Positions 16,284-25,706 of a stretch of DNA of 60,472 nt are shown one piece after another. The translations under genes and the position numbers were made by a program. The DNA is taken from the NCBI RefSeq assembly GCF_938041645.1, contig NZ_CALIST010000011.1:1-60472 (forward strand). Reading direction: 5' to 3'. Numbering within the stretch: position 1 is the first letter of the stretch; every line of letters starts with the position of its first letter. Source of the DNA: an uncultured Campylobacter sp. (GTDB taxonomy: Bacteria > Campylobacterota > Campylobacteria > Campylobacterales > Campylobacteraceae). The notes below the pieces were generated by a model. It saw only the letters and a program-made list of their open reading frames with translations, did not search any database and was not told where the DNA came from.

Positions 16284-17379
16284 CCAAAATCCTTTTTATG
16301 ATGTAATCAAATTTTTCTATCTCGACCAAAAACGCGTCGTGTCCGTAGTCGCTGTCGATCTGCGCGTAGCTAGTGCGATCCTTTTTGCCCAGATCGCTCA
16401 TCGCATCGTAAATTTCTTTCATTAGCCCCGGCGGAAAGAGCACGTCGCCCTTGAAAGAGATGAGGTGCAGGCGCGATCTGATCTGCGCGCAGGCGTTTTT
16501 GAGATTGCCGTAGTGGCGCGTGCAATCAAATATATTCATCATCTTGGCGATGTAGAGATAGCACAGCGGATCGAACCTGCGCGCGAAATTTTCGCCGTTG
16601 TATTCAAGGTAGCGATCCACCTGAAAGCGCCCGTTAATCTCATAAAGACCGTCGGTTTCAACGTAGTTACGTCCGAATTTATCCTGCATCGAGCTTGGGC
16701 TTAAAAAACTTATATGCCCCGCCATGCGCCCCACCGCCATGCCGTCAAGCCCGCGCTCGGCGATCAGATTTTTATCGTAGTTGCCGTTTTTAAAGCTCGG
16801 ATCGCGCAAGATGGCCTCGGTCGCGATCTTATTAAACGCGATCGCCCAAGGCTGCGTAGCGTATGTGCTTGCGAGTACGAAAATTTCATCCGCAAATTCC
16901 GGATATTCGATCGCGTAGCACAGCGCCTGCATGCCGCCCAGACTGCCGCCGATAACGGCGCGAACGCGGGCGATGCCTAGGCGCTTTAAAAGCATCATCT
17001 GCGCGCGCACGACGTCCGAGACGACCACTACGGGAAAGCGCAAGCGGTACTCGCGGCCGCTGCTTTCATCGACGTCGAGCGGGCATGTCGAGCCGAACGG
17101 CGAAGCTAGGATGTTTATGCAGATGACGAAAAATTTTGTCGTATCGACCGCTTTATGATCGCCGATGAGCCCGTCCCACCAGCCGGGCTTAACGTCGCCT
17201 TCGTAAAGTCCCGCGGCGTGTGCGGAGCCGGTTAGGGCGTGGCAGATGACGATGACGTTTGATTTGTCCGGGTTTAGCTCGCCGTAGGTTTCATAGGCGA
17301 GCTTGAAGTTGGAAAAGACGCGGCCGCTCTCCAGATAGAGCGGCTCGTCGAAATTTTGAATTTTGCTTTGAAGGATCAC
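16273..17379 (-). CDS. metX: Homoserine O-acetyltransferase (alpha/beta-hydrolase MetX)
   Basis: MetX acylates homoserine in methionine synthesis. The 368-residue protein has the nucleophile elbow GGSLGGMQAL (Ser near residue 145), preceded by CHALTGSAHAAG. Near the C-terminus are SFKGDVLFPP (Asp) and YGHDAFLVE (His). Family members may use acetyl- or succinyl-CoA, so the acyl donor is not certain. The start overlaps the guaB stop by four bases (ATGA), which suggests co-translation. Confidence 0.93.
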   Translation of the reverse strand: MILQSKIQNFDEPLYLESGRVFSNFKLAYETYGELNPDKSNVIVICHALTGSAHAAGLYEGDVKPGWWDGLIGDHKAVDTTKFFVICINILASPFGSTCPLDVDESSGREYRLRFPVVVVSDVVRAQMMLLKRLGIARVRAVIGGSLGGMQALCYAIEYPEFADEIFVLASTYATQPWAIAFNKIATEAILRDPSFKNGNYDKNLIAERGLDGMAVGRMAGHISFLSPSSMQDKFGRNYVETDGLYEINGRFQVDRYLEYNGENFARRFDPLCYLYIAKMMNIFDCTRHYGNLKNACAQIRSRLHLISFKGDVLFPPGLMKEIYDAMSDLGKKDRTSYAQIDSDYGHDAFLVEIEKFDYIIKRILDEF

Positions 17380-18827
17380 TGATTTACTCGGTAATTCGGC
17401 GCTTCCTGCGTGATGATGACGTCGTGGACGTGGCTTTCTTTAAGACCTGCGCTCGTGATCTCGACGAATTCCGCCTTTTGCTGAAAGGTCGCGATATCCT
17501 TGCTGCCGCAGTATCCCATCGAGCTTCGCAAGCCGCCTAGTAGCTGAAAGATCACGTCTTTTAGCATGCCCGCGTAAGGCACGCGTCCCTCGACGCCCTC
17601 GGGCACGAGCTTTTCTTTTGCGGTGCCGTCTTGAAAGTAGCGATCCGAGCTTCCTTTCTGCATCGCCGCTAAGGAACCCATGCCGCGGTAGGTTTTGTAC
17701 TGGCGACCCTGAAACGTAATGAGCTCGCCCGGGGTTTCGTAGCAGCCCGCAAGCAGGCTTCCCATCATCACCGAGCTTGCGCCAGCGGCTAGGGCTTTAG
17801 CGATGTCGCCCGAGTATTTGATGCCACCGTCTGCGATGATCGGAATTCCAAATTTAGCCGCCTCGATCGCGCAATCGTTGATCGCGGTGAATTGCGGCAC
17901 GCCCACGCCCGCTACGATGCGCGTAGTGCAGATCGAGCCCGGGCCGATACCTACTTTAATCGCATCGGCTCCTGCGTTTGCGATATCTTTTATGCTAGCG
18001 GGGTTTGCGACGTTTCCGACCACTACGTCCACGTCAAAATTTCGCTTCAGCTCCTTAAGCGTGTCGATAATGCCTTTGGAGTGTCCGTGCGCAGAATCCA
18101 TCACAAGCGCATCTACGCCCGCTTTGACGAGAGCTTCGGCTCTTTGTAGATGGCCTACGCTGATCGCCGCGGCGACGCGAAGGCGGCCAAATTTGTCTTT
18201 ATTGGCGCTTGGATATTCGATACGCTTTTTAAGGTCTTTAATCGTAATAAGCCCTTCTAAATGGCCGTTTGCGTCGATTATCGGAAGCTTTTCTACCTTA
18301 TTGTTTCTAAAAATTTTCTCCGCATCATCAAGCGTGCAGCCTTTTGGGGCGGTAATTAGCGGAGCCTTGGTCATCTTCTCGCCTACGAGCGCGGCGGTGT
18401 CTGTTTCAAAGCGCAGATCGCGATTGGTTAAAATTCCAATCAGCACGCCGTTGTCGTCGATAACGGGAATGCCGCTGATGTGGTACTCGCCCATCAGATC
18501 GAGAGCGTCTTTGATCGTGGCGTCCGCCTTGATCGAGATAGGATCGATGATGACGCCGCTTTCGCTCTTTTTTACGCGGCGAACCATCTTGGCTTGGGAG
18601 TCCTCATCCATATTTTTATGGATCACGCCGATGCCGCCGAGGCGTGCCATCATTATCGCCGTGCGGTACTCGGTGACCGTATCCATCGCAGCACTCACGA
18701 GAGGGGTATTTAGCGTGATATTTTTCGTAAAACTCGTGCTGATATCGACCTCTTTGGGTAAAATTTCAGAGTATTGCGGTACCAACAAAACATCCTCGAA
18801 GGTCAGAGCCTTTTTGACGATCTTCAT
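17376..18827 (-). CDS. guaB: Inosine-5'-monophosphate dehydrogenase
   Basis: GuaB oxidises IMP to XMP, the committed step to guanine nucleotides. The 483-residue protein has a TIM barrel interrupted by two CBS domains at roughly residues 90-205 (ISIKADATIKDALDLM; GILTNRDLRFETD; GLITIKDLKKR). The catalytic loop is GPGSICTTR, and the flap region includes SLAAMQKGSSDRYFQ. The start is the ATG after AAAGGATAAGT. The gene follows gatA by two bases. Confidence 0.98.
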   Translation of the reverse strand: MKIVKKALTFEDVLLVPQYSEILPKEVDISTSFTKNITLNTPLVSAAMDTVTEYRTAIMMARLGGIGVIHKNMDEDSQAKMVRRVKKSESGVIIDPISIKADATIKDALDLMGEYHISGIPVIDDNGVLIGILTNRDLRFETDTAALVGEKMTKAPLITAPKGCTLDDAEKIFRNNKVEKLPIIDANGHLEGLITIKDLKKRIEYPSANKDKFGRLRVAAAISVGHLQRAEALVKAGVDALVMDSAHGHSKGIIDTLKELKRNFDVDVVVGNVANPASIKDIANAGADAIKVGIGPGSICTTRIVAGVGVPQFTAINDCAIEAAKFGIPIIADGGIKYSGDIAKALAAGASSVMMGSLLAGCYETPGELITFQGRQYKTYRGMGSLAAMQKGSSDRYFQDGTAKEKLVPEGVEGRVPYAGMLKDVIFQLLGGLRSSMGYCGSKDIATFQQKAEFVEITSAGLKESHVHDVIITQEAPNYRVNQ

Positions 18828-18829
18828 AC

Positions 18830-20188
18830 TTATCCTTTCACGATTTTTTCTAAACTCAAGCCGCCGTCCAGCACCGTTTGTTCGTCGTAGGCGCGCCCGA
18901 TGAGCTGCGCGCTGATATTAAGAGCCTCTTTGTTTTTCGCTACCGGCACGGAGATCGCGGGAAGCCCCGCTAAATTTACGCCGATCGTATAGATGTCGCT
19001 AAGATACGCACGCAGCGGATCACTAAGCTCGCCGAATTTATACGCCACGCCCGGCGCGATCGGCATAAAGATCAAATCAGCGTCTTTTAAAATTTCCTCA
19101 TATTCACTTTTGATGAAGGCCCTTGCCTTCTGTGCCTTGATGTAATACGCGTCGTAGTAGCCGCTGCTTAGCACGAAGGTGCCTAGAAGCATGCGGCGCT
19201 TGACCTCGTCGCCGAAGCCTTCGCCGCGAGTGTTGGCGTAGAGCTCTTTTAAATTCAGAGCCTTTGCGCGGTTTCCGTAGCGCACGCCGTCGTAGCGACT
19301 TAAATTTGCGCTAGCCTCGGCGGTCGCGATGATGTAGTAGGTCGCGATGTCGTATTTGGAGCTGCAAAGATCGCGATAAACGATCTCGTGTCCGAATGAT
19401 TTTAGTTTTTCTATGGTTAAATTCAGAGCCTCTTTGACCTGCTGCGAGGCTTCGTCGATATAATTTTTTATAACGGCGATCTTAAGCTTGCGATCTCCGT
19501 TTAGCTTATCCGCGGTGCTTTCGTAAGCGCCCGCGTAGCTCGTGCTGTCCATCTCGTCGCGGCCTGCGATGATGTCGTATAAAATCGCCGCGTCCTCGAC
19601 GCTGCGCGTGATCGGTCCTATCTGATCGAGGCTGCTCGAATACGCCGCAAGCCCGTAGCGGCTGACCCTGCCATAACTCGGCTTAAAGCCTACGCAGCCG
19701 CAAAATGCCGCCGGCTGGCGGATAGAGCCGCCGGTATCGCTTCCGAGTGCGGCTACGGCGATATTTGCCGCTACGGCAGCCGCGCTTCCGCCGCTACTGC
19801 CGCCGGGTACGCGCGAGTGATCGGTCGGATTGAGAGTTTTGCCGTAGAATGAGCTTTCGGTCGTGCTTCCCATCGCAAACTCATCCATATTCGTTCGCCC
19901 AAACGGCGCCAGGCCGCGCTTCCGTAGCTTTTTGATCACCGTCGCGTCGTATGGCGCTACGTAGCCTTGCAAAATTTTACTCGCCGAGGTAACGCTCCAG
20001 TCTTTTACCTGAATGTTATCTTTGATCGCGATCGGCACGCCCTCGCCGCTGATGTTTAGAGCCTCACCCGTGAGCTGCTCGACGTAGGCGCCGAGCTCTT
20101 TGGTTTTTAAAATTTTATCCTTTAGCTCCGCTCTAAGCGCCGAAATTTCATCCGCACTCAGGCTTAGAGCCTCTTTCAAACTTATCAT
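18830..20188 (-). CDS. gatA: Asp-tRNA(Asn)/Glu-tRNA(Gln) amidotransferase subunit A
   Basis: GatA is the glutaminase/amidase subunit that converts misacylated Glu-tRNA(Gln) or Asp-tRNA(Asn). The amidase signature is clear: VPIAIKDNI (catalytic Lys), then GGSSGGSAAAVAANI (cis-Ser) and GSDTGGSIRQPAAF (Ser nucleophile). Length is 452 residues, as expected. Its ATG overlaps the stop codon of the 36-residue membrane protein upstream. Confidence 0.97.
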   Translation of the reverse strand: MISLKEALSLSADEISALRAELKDKILKTKELGAYVEQLTGEALNISGEGVPIAIKDNIQVKDWSVTSASKILQGYVAPYDATVIKKLRKRGLAPFGRTNMDEFAMGSTTESSFYGKTLNPTDHSRVPGGSSGGSAAAVAANIAVAALGSDTGGSIRQPAAFCGCVGFKPSYGRVSRYGLAAYSSSLDQIGPITRSVEDAAILYDIIAGRDEMDSTSYAGAYESTADKLNGDRKLKIAVIKNYIDEASQQVKEALNLTIEKLKSFGHEIVYRDLCSSKYDIATYYIIATAEASANLSRYDGVRYGNRAKALNLKELYANTRGEGFGDEVKRRMLLGTFVLSSGYYDAYYIKAQKARAFIKSEYEEILKDADLIFMPIAPGVAYKFGELSDPLRAYLSDIYTIGVNLAGLPAISVPVAKNKEALNISAQLIGRAYDEQTVLDGGLSLEKIVKG

Positions 20189-20295
20189 CTGCCATCCTTA
20201 AATTTATTCACGAAATAGATCCCCACGCCCGTCGCTACGCAGATCAGCGCGATCGTAAAAAATACGAAGCCGAGACTTATGGGGCTAGCGAGCAT
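20185..20295 (-). CDS. 36-residue single-helix membrane protein between ileS and gatA
   Basis: This is a very small gene. It starts at an ATG inside the last codons of ileS (20295) and its TGA overlaps the gatA ATG (20185-20187). The product has a short N-terminus (MLASPISLG), one transmembrane helix (residues about 9-28, FVFFTIALICVATGVGIYF) and a basic tail NKFKDGR. C. jejuni has a similarly small membrane protein between ileS and gatA (I recall Cj1060c), so conserved position supports it as real. Its role is unknown; it is probably translationally coupled to both neighbours. Confidence 0.75.
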   Translation of the reverse strand: MLASPISLGFVFFTIALICVATGVGIYFVNKFKDGR

Positions 20296-23044
20296 GCATG
20301 ACCTTCGCGCAGCGCGGGCAGAGCTCATCAGGCTCTTTTGCGTTAAATTTCCAGCACCTCGGGCATTTGTGCTTCGATGATTTTACGAGGCGGAAAATTT
20401 CGTCGTTTATCTTAAACTCCGCTAGAGCCTGCCCGCTTTGCAGAGTGTCCACGTCGCTTACCATAAACCAATCCGCCACGCCCAGGATGTCGTTTGATAA
20501 AATTTCGTTCGAGCTCGTCTGTAAAACCAGCTCGAGCGTCGATTTGATGATCTTGTCCTTTTTCAGCGCATCGATAAGCTCGAAAAATTTCTCCCTCGAT
20601 TTGATTAAAATTTCGTCAAATTCTAGAAAATCGTCAAATTCTACCTGCTTATAGATCAGATCAAAAACGTCCTCCTTGCCCTCTTTGATGATACGCGGCG
20701 CAAACTGCATTACTTCGTCGATCGTGTAGGTTAGCGTAGGCGCGATTAGAGGCAGCAGAGCTCGTGTAATCAGAGCGATTGCGCTTTGCGCGCTTCTGCG
20801 GCGCGGCTCGTCGGGTGCGTCGCAGTAGAGCCTATCTTTGCAGATATCAAGATAAATTCCGCTCAGATCGGCGCTTAAGAAATTTAGCAAAGCGTTGAAG
20901 CCTTTTGAAAAATCGTAGTTTCTAAATGCCGCTTCCGCGCTCGCAAAGGCGTTTGCCGCGCGCGTTAGGATCCAGCGGTCGAGCCGCGTAAAATTGCTCG
21001 TCTCGATCTCGCCCAGATCACTGGTGCTTGCGAGCAGAAATCTTATCGTATTTCGGATCTTGCGGTACTGTTCGCTTACCTGCTTTAGGATATTGTCGCT
21101 GATCTTTAGATCGGTCGAATAATCGCTCATCGCGACCCACAGGCGTAAAATTTCAACGCCGTGGCTCTTGGCGACCTCTTGCGGATAGACGACGTTTCCG
21201 ACGGACTTACTCATCTTTTGGCCCTTCTCATCGACGGTAAATCCGTGAGTGAGGATGCTTTTGTACGGCGCGCATTCGTTGATCGCGCAGCTTAGAAGCA
21301 GTGAGCTTTGAAACCAGCCGCGGTGTTGGTCGCTGCCCTCAAGATACATATCCGCAGGGAATTTGCCCGCATCGTAGGCGCCGCTTTGCAGCACTGCTTT
21401 CCACGTAGAGCCGCTATCGAACCAAACGTCTAAGATATCCATCACCTTTTCTAAATTTTCAGGCTTATAGCCGCTGTCCTGAGGCAAAAGCTCCGAAATT
21501 TCCATCTGCCACCAAGCATCCGCGCCCTTAGCCTTAAAAATTTCGTAGATATTATTTAAAATTTTCTCATCAAAGATCGGCTCTTTGGTGTTTTTATCGC
21601 GGAAAAACGCTATCGGCACGCCCCAGTCCCTCTGGCGGGAAATACACCAATCGGGGCGGTTTTCTATCATCGAGGTAAGGCGGTTGATGCCGCTTTGCGG
21701 ATAAAATTTAACCTTGCCGATCTGCTCTAGCGCCACCTGACGCAGCGTCTTGCCGCTAGGCATTGGCTCGTCCATCGCGATAAACCACTGCTTCGTCGCG
21801 CGGTAGATCACCGGCTTGTGCGTGCGCCAGCAGTGCGGATAAGAGTGGACGAATTTGCCGGATTTTATAAGCGCGGGGCCTAGGATCTGTAAAATTCTCT
21901 CGTTTGCTTTGAAGATATGCATCCCCACGAGCTCATCCACGACGTCCGCGCGGAAGAGTTTTTTGGTTTTAAGAGTTTGATCGAAACAGCCGCCCTCATC
22001 CACGGGCATCAGCACTTCGATGCCGTATTTAAGCCCTACGAAATAATCGTCCTCGCCGTGTCCCGGAGCCGTATGCACGAGCCCGGTGCCGCCGTCCATT
22101 AAAACGTGCTCGCCGAGGATAAACTTTGAAGCTCTATCGTTTAACGGATTTATCGCGTTTAAGCCTTCAAGCTCGGCAGCGTTAAATTCTTTAACGATCT
22201 CGCCCTTCGTGATGCCCAGGCTTACGAGGCTTTCGACCAAAGGTTTAGCAAGTATCAAATTTTCGCTCGTCAGCGCGTAAATTTCATTCGGGTTCAAAGA
22301 TATCGCGCCGTTTGCGGGCAGCGTCCAAGGCGTGGTCGTCCAGATGACCGCTTTAGCGCCTTTAGCGCCGATTTTAGCGTTCGCTTCACTGCTTAGATCA
22401 AACGCCACGAAGATCGAGTAGTCCTCTTTGTCTTTGTATTCGACCTCGGCTTCTGCGAGCGCGCTTTTTGCCGCCCAGCTCCAAAACACGGGCTTACTTC
22501 GCTCAATCAAAATTCCTTTTTTCGCGATCTGGCAGAGCGCTTTGTAAATTTCAGCCTCAAACTCAAATTTTAGCGTCAGATATGGATCGTCCCAGTCTCC
22601 CAAAATCCCCATATCTTTAAATTCACTGCGCTGCACGTCGATAAACTCTTTGGCGTGCTGTCTGCAAAGCTCGCGTATCTGCACTTTTGAAAGCGATTTT
22701 TTCTTATCTCCGAGTTTGATCTCTACTTGCTGCTCGATCGGCAGGCCGTGGCAGTCCCAGCCCGGCACGTAGCGGATCTCCTCGCCGAAGAAATAATGGG
22801 TTTTGGTGATGATATCTTTTAAAATTTTATTCAGTGCGTGGCCGATGTGGAGGTGTCCGTTGGCATACGGCGGGCCGTCGTGGATATTGAAGCTGACGCT
22901 TGCGCCCTTGCGCTTAGCTTTCATCTTTTCGTAAATTTTACGCTCGTCGTACCACGCCTTAAATCGCGCAGGTTCGTTTTGCGGCAGTGCGCCTCGCATC
23001 GCAAAATCCGTAGTAGGAAGAAAGAGAGTATCTTTGTAGTCCAT
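20285..23044 (-). CDS. ileS: Isoleucyl-tRNA synthetase
   Basis: This class I synthetase charges tRNA(Ile) and edits valine. The HIGH motif is in PYANGHLHIGHAL, KMSKS is in DEKGQKMSKSVGNVV, the editing domain is present (WTTTPWTLPAN; GTGLVHTAPGHGEDD), and the C-terminal zinc site is CPRCWKF plus CPRC. I choose the ATG at 23044 (MDYKDTLFLPTTDFA), preceded by AAAGGTACAA; the longer frame to 23089 lacks such support. That gives 919 residues. The cinA gene diverges upstream. Confidence 0.97.
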   Translation of the reverse strand: MDYKDTLFLPTTDFAMRGALPQNEPARFKAWYDERKIYEKMKAKRKGASVSFNIHDGPPYANGHLHIGHALNKILKDIITKTHYFFGEEIRYVPGWDCHGLPIEQQVEIKLGDKKKSLSKVQIRELCRQHAKEFIDVQRSEFKDMGILGDWDDPYLTLKFEFEAEIYKALCQIAKKGILIERSKPVFWSWAAKSALAEAEVEYKDKEDYSIFVAFDLSSEANAKIGAKGAKAVIWTTTPWTLPANGAISLNPNEIYALTSENLILAKPLVESLVSLGITKGEIVKEFNAAELEGLNAINPLNDRASKFILGEHVLMDGGTGLVHTAPGHGEDDYFVGLKYGIEVLMPVDEGGCFDQTLKTKKLFRADVVDELVGMHIFKANERILQILGPALIKSGKFVHSYPHCWRTHKPVIYRATKQWFIAMDEPMPSGKTLRQVALEQIGKVKFYPQSGINRLTSMIENRPDWCISRQRDWGVPIAFFRDKNTKEPIFDEKILNNIYEIFKAKGADAWWQMEISELLPQDSGYKPENLEKVMDILDVWFDSGSTWKAVLQSGAYDAGKFPADMYLEGSDQHRGWFQSSLLLSCAINECAPYKSILTHGFTVDEKGQKMSKSVGNVVYPQEVAKSHGVEILRLWVAMSDYSTDLKISDNILKQVSEQYRKIRNTIRFLLASTSDLGEIETSNFTRLDRWILTRAANAFASAEAAFRNYDFSKGFNALLNFLSADLSGIYLDICKDRLYCDAPDEPRRRSAQSAIALITRALLPLIAPTLTYTIDEVMQFAPRIIKEGKEDVFDLIYKQVEFDDFLEFDEILIKSREKFFELIDALKKDKIIKSTLELVLQTSSNEILSNDILGVADWFMVSDVDTLQSGQALAEFKINDEIFRLVKSSKHKCPRCWKFNAKEPDELCPRCAKVMHAR

Positions 23045-23162
23045 ATTTGTACCTTTTCGTGTCTTAAAAAATTTGTGAAGTTTATCCAAAACGCCATTAA
23101 AAAGCTCTGAAAGAGCAGTCTGCGTTTATGCTATAATGTGCGAAAATTTAATGAGGGTCTTT

Positions 23163-24293
23163 ATGAAAAATATCATCCTTGTAATCGGCGAGGAGATCCG
23201 CTACGACGCGGCTTTGATGAGCTATATATCTCGCAGCTATGAGCAAGTTTTCGGGCGGATGGATGATCTGAAATTCTTAAGCGAAAACGATAAGGTTTTG
23301 CCCTTCGCGCTTGAAAAGATGATCGATTCGTACGATTTTATCACGATCTTTGCGGCAAACTCCGCCTACGCGGTCGTCGGTAAAATTTTATCGACGCTCT
23401 CTTTCGATTCGCTCGAGCTGAAAAACGGAGAAACCCTAGCGCCCTCGATGGCGCACACGGTGGCGAAAAACAGCTTCCTGCTAAAAGTCAGAGGCTGCTC
23501 GGTAAACGTGATCAAGGCGCTTTGCTTGCAGAGCCTGCCGCCGATACTCCAAGACGCGCCGAGCGCGGGCGAGAGCTTTTATCTATTTGATTGCGAATAC
23601 GAAAGCGTAAAGCAGCGCCTAGAGAGCCTTGCGATCAGTTATAAAATTTCGCTTACGATCAGTAGGCCCTGCTCCTTTTTGCTGCTCGTGCGCGCCAGTG
23701 CGATGAAATTCGGAGCGCTGGATGCGTTTTTACAAAGCGTCGGCAAGTATTATGAGAGCTGCTACATCGAAGGCGGCGATTTTATGGGCTTCGTGGTGGA
23801 TAGACTGCGCGAAATAGGCGCTAAGATCACCTTTGCCGAAAGCTGCACCGCAGGGCTCATCGCCGCAAAATTCGGCGCGGTTGCTGGCGTGAGCGACGTT
23901 TTTGACGGCTCGCTCGTAAGCTACGCCAACGAGATAAAAAATCTCTGGCTCAACGTGAGCGAAGATACGCTCGCTCGCTACGGCGCGGTCAGCGCGCAGA
24001 CCGTGGGCGAGATGCTGGAGGGCGCGCTGCAAAGCAGCGGGGCGAGTTTCGCTCTTGCAGTAAGCGGTATCGCAGGCCCCGGCGGCGGAAGCGCGCAAAA
24101 GCCCGTAGGGACAGTATTTATAGGCGCAAAGGAGCAGGGCGGCAAACAGATCGTCGGGGAGTTTCATCTAAAAGGCGATCGAAACTATATCCGCGAACAA
24201 AGCGCCGATATCGCTATCTGCTTGCTTTTGAAGCTTAGAAGCGATCTGTTTTTCGGGCGGCTTCCAAGCGCGCCTGCGAGAGATGAAATTTAA
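23163..24293 (+). CDS. CinA-family protein with nicotinamide-nucleotide amidase domain
   Basis: The C-terminal domain (about residues 215-370) is PncC/CinA-like. It deamidates NMN and so recycles pyridine nucleotide; motifs are FAESCTAGLIAAKFG, GSLVSYANEIK, VSGIAGPGGG and PVGTVFIGA. The N-terminal half (MKNIILVIGEEIRYD...) does not show the usual MoaB-like motifs of full CinA, which seems to be the norm in Campylobacter. The start at 23163 is preceded by GAGGGTCTTT; the frame extends nine codons further without support. Its place beside ileS matches C. jejuni. Confidence 0.88.
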   Translation: MKNIILVIGEEIRYDAALMSYISRSYEQVFGRMDDLKFLSENDKVLPFALEKMIDSYDFITIFAANSAYAVVGKILSTLSFDSLELKNGETLAPSMAHTVAKNSFLLKVRGCSVNVIKALCLQSLPPILQDAPSAGESFYLFDCEYESVKQRLESLAISYKISLTISRPCSFLLLVRASAMKFGALDAFLQSVGKYYESCYIEGGDFMGFVVDRLREIGAKITFAESCTAGLIAAKFGAVAGVSDVFDGSLVSYANEIKNLWLNVSEDTLARYGAVSAQTVGEMLEGALQSSGASFALAVSGIAGPGGGSAQKPVGTVFIGAKEQGGKQIVGEFHLKGDRNYIREQSADIAICLLLKLRSDLFFGRLPSAPARDEI

Positions 24294-24304
24294 AGGAGCG
24301 GATT

Positions 24305-25150
24305 TTGAAAAGACGAATTTTGAAAGGGTGCGGGCGCGATTCGGCGCAGAATTTTATCCGAACGAGCGGCGAGCAGGGCTTTGAACGATGGCAAAATTTC
24401 GATTCGGCAGGCGCTGCGCGAAATTTTACTTCGGCGGATGACGGGCAGAATTTTACTCGGGCTAGCGACGGGCGAAATTTTATCTCAGAGCAGGGCGGGC
24501 AAAATTTTATCTCGGCGGGTCGCGCTAGAAATTTTAGTTTTATAAATGACTTTAGCTTTTTGAACGCGGCGCGAAATTTTACTTTAGCGCTAGCTACGGC
24601 GTGTATTTTAAGCGGCTGCGACGGCGGATTGGACGCGCAAGATCGCGAGCAAAGCGCACGCTCGGAGCAGAATTTTAGCGCGGGTAATCAAGGGCAAAAT
24701 TTTAATAAAAGCGCGGATAGCTCGGGGCAAAATTCCGCTCAAAACTCCACGCAAAATTCCGCGCCGCAGGATTTTGAGCGCAAGCGAAACTCCGATCTGA
24801 ACTCCACGATAGACGAGCTTGCAAGCGATGCTAAAGTTTTGGGCGAGGCCTTGCAAAATTTGCAGAAAAAGGCGCCCGAAGCGCTGAACGATTTCGCCGC
24901 TCGCAACGCGGATAGGACCAAGGATCTGATAAAGCAGGGCGAGGCGGCGGCGCGCGAGGCGGGCAAAAAGCTTGATCGAATGGGGCAGAGCCTGCAAGGC
25001 ATTATTAAGGATGCAAACGATAGCCTAGGTAAGGTCTTGGAGGGCTTTGGCGTCGCGCCTCGGCAGGAGCCGCGCGGCGGGCGCTCGCAGGAGCGCGATG
25101 ATAATTCTGAGCTTGAAGAGGCGACCGATAGGCAAAGTTTTAGAATTTAA
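24305..25150 (+). CDS. Putative lipoprotein with a repeat-filled N-terminal region
   Basis: The 281-residue protein of unknown role begins at a TTG after AAGGAGCGGA, 12 bases behind cinA. Residues about 14-75 are nine-residue repeats ending in [QR]NF. A hydrophobic stretch and lipobox (LALATACILSGC, Cys105) come only after them. Lipoprotein signals normally sit at the very N-terminus, so the repeats seem to have expanded inside or in front of the signal. The mature part has a Gln/Asn/Ser-rich linker with further QNS words and then an amphipathic helical region (about residues 165-245). Export may be lost or use an internal start. Confidence 0.65.
   Translation: MKRRILKGCGRDSAQNFIRTSGEQGFERWQNFDSAGAARNFTSADDGQNFTRASDGRNFISEQGGQNFISAGRARNFSFINDFSFLNAARNFTLALATACILSGCDGGLDAQDREQSARSEQNFSAGNQGQNFNKSADSSGQNSAQNSTQNSAPQDFERKRNSDLNSTIDELASDAKVLGEALQNLQKKAPEALNDFAARNADRTKDLIKQGEAAAREAGKKLDRMGQSLQGIIKDANDSLGKVLEGFGVAPRQEPRGGRSQERDDNSELEEATDRQSFRI
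24392..24526 (+). repeat. 27-bp tandem repeat (five units) inside the lipoprotein gene
   Basis: Units start at 24392, 24419, 24446, 24473 and 24500, each exactly 27 bp, with partial units on both sides. Each begins CRRAATTT, giving Q/R-N-F every nine residues. The second half of the unit is variable and GC-rich. Confidence 0.85.
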
Positions 25151-25706
25151 ATTACGCTAAATTCTACTCAAATTTTTTGTTGCAACTACCACCCGCAGGA
25201 AAGCGGCAAGTCTTCGCAGGAGCGTAACGAGCCTGCACGAAAGCGTGACGGACACTCATAAGAGCGCGATGAGCACCCGCAGCCCGACAACAGAACCGAT
25301 GGGCAAGGTTTTAGAATTTAAGCGGCACTAAATTTCGCTTCAATTTGTTTGTTGCGGCGAATGCTTGCAGAGAAGCGATGCCAAATTTCATTAAAATTTC
25401 CCCTGCGCGGCGGCTTCGTTAAAATTTTACTCGCGCGAGCTTCCGCAATGGAATATGAATATTTGCAAAGAAGTGATAAACCTCTGTAAAACGCGACGAG
25501 TGCCCCAAGGGCGAGCATTTCTAAAATAAAGCGCGAGTAGTGGATGAAGTTTGGAATTCAAAGCTCCGCTCTTTGATGCTGCTGTAAAGATAAGCGGGTG
25601 GCGGCTGGTAAAGCTTTAGAATTTAAGGTCGCTTGCGATAAAACAAGAAAAATTTTACGAAGTAGGGCTATAATGCGCCCCGCAATTTCAAATTTAAAGG
25701 ATAGAA
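25151..25706. repeat. Non-coding stretch with degraded duplications of the lipoprotein gene's 3' end
   Basis: The segment around 25119-25186 (ACCGATAGGCAAAG, TTTTAGAATTTAA, then AATTT-rich sequence and TTGTTGC) recurs with changes at 25286-25354 (ACCGATGGGCAAGG, TTTTAGAATTTAA, TTGTTGC). A shorter copy lies near 25605 (GCTTTAGAATTTAAGG). The copies are about 168 bases or more apart and no longer code for protein. No separate gene is seen here. Confidence 0.55.
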
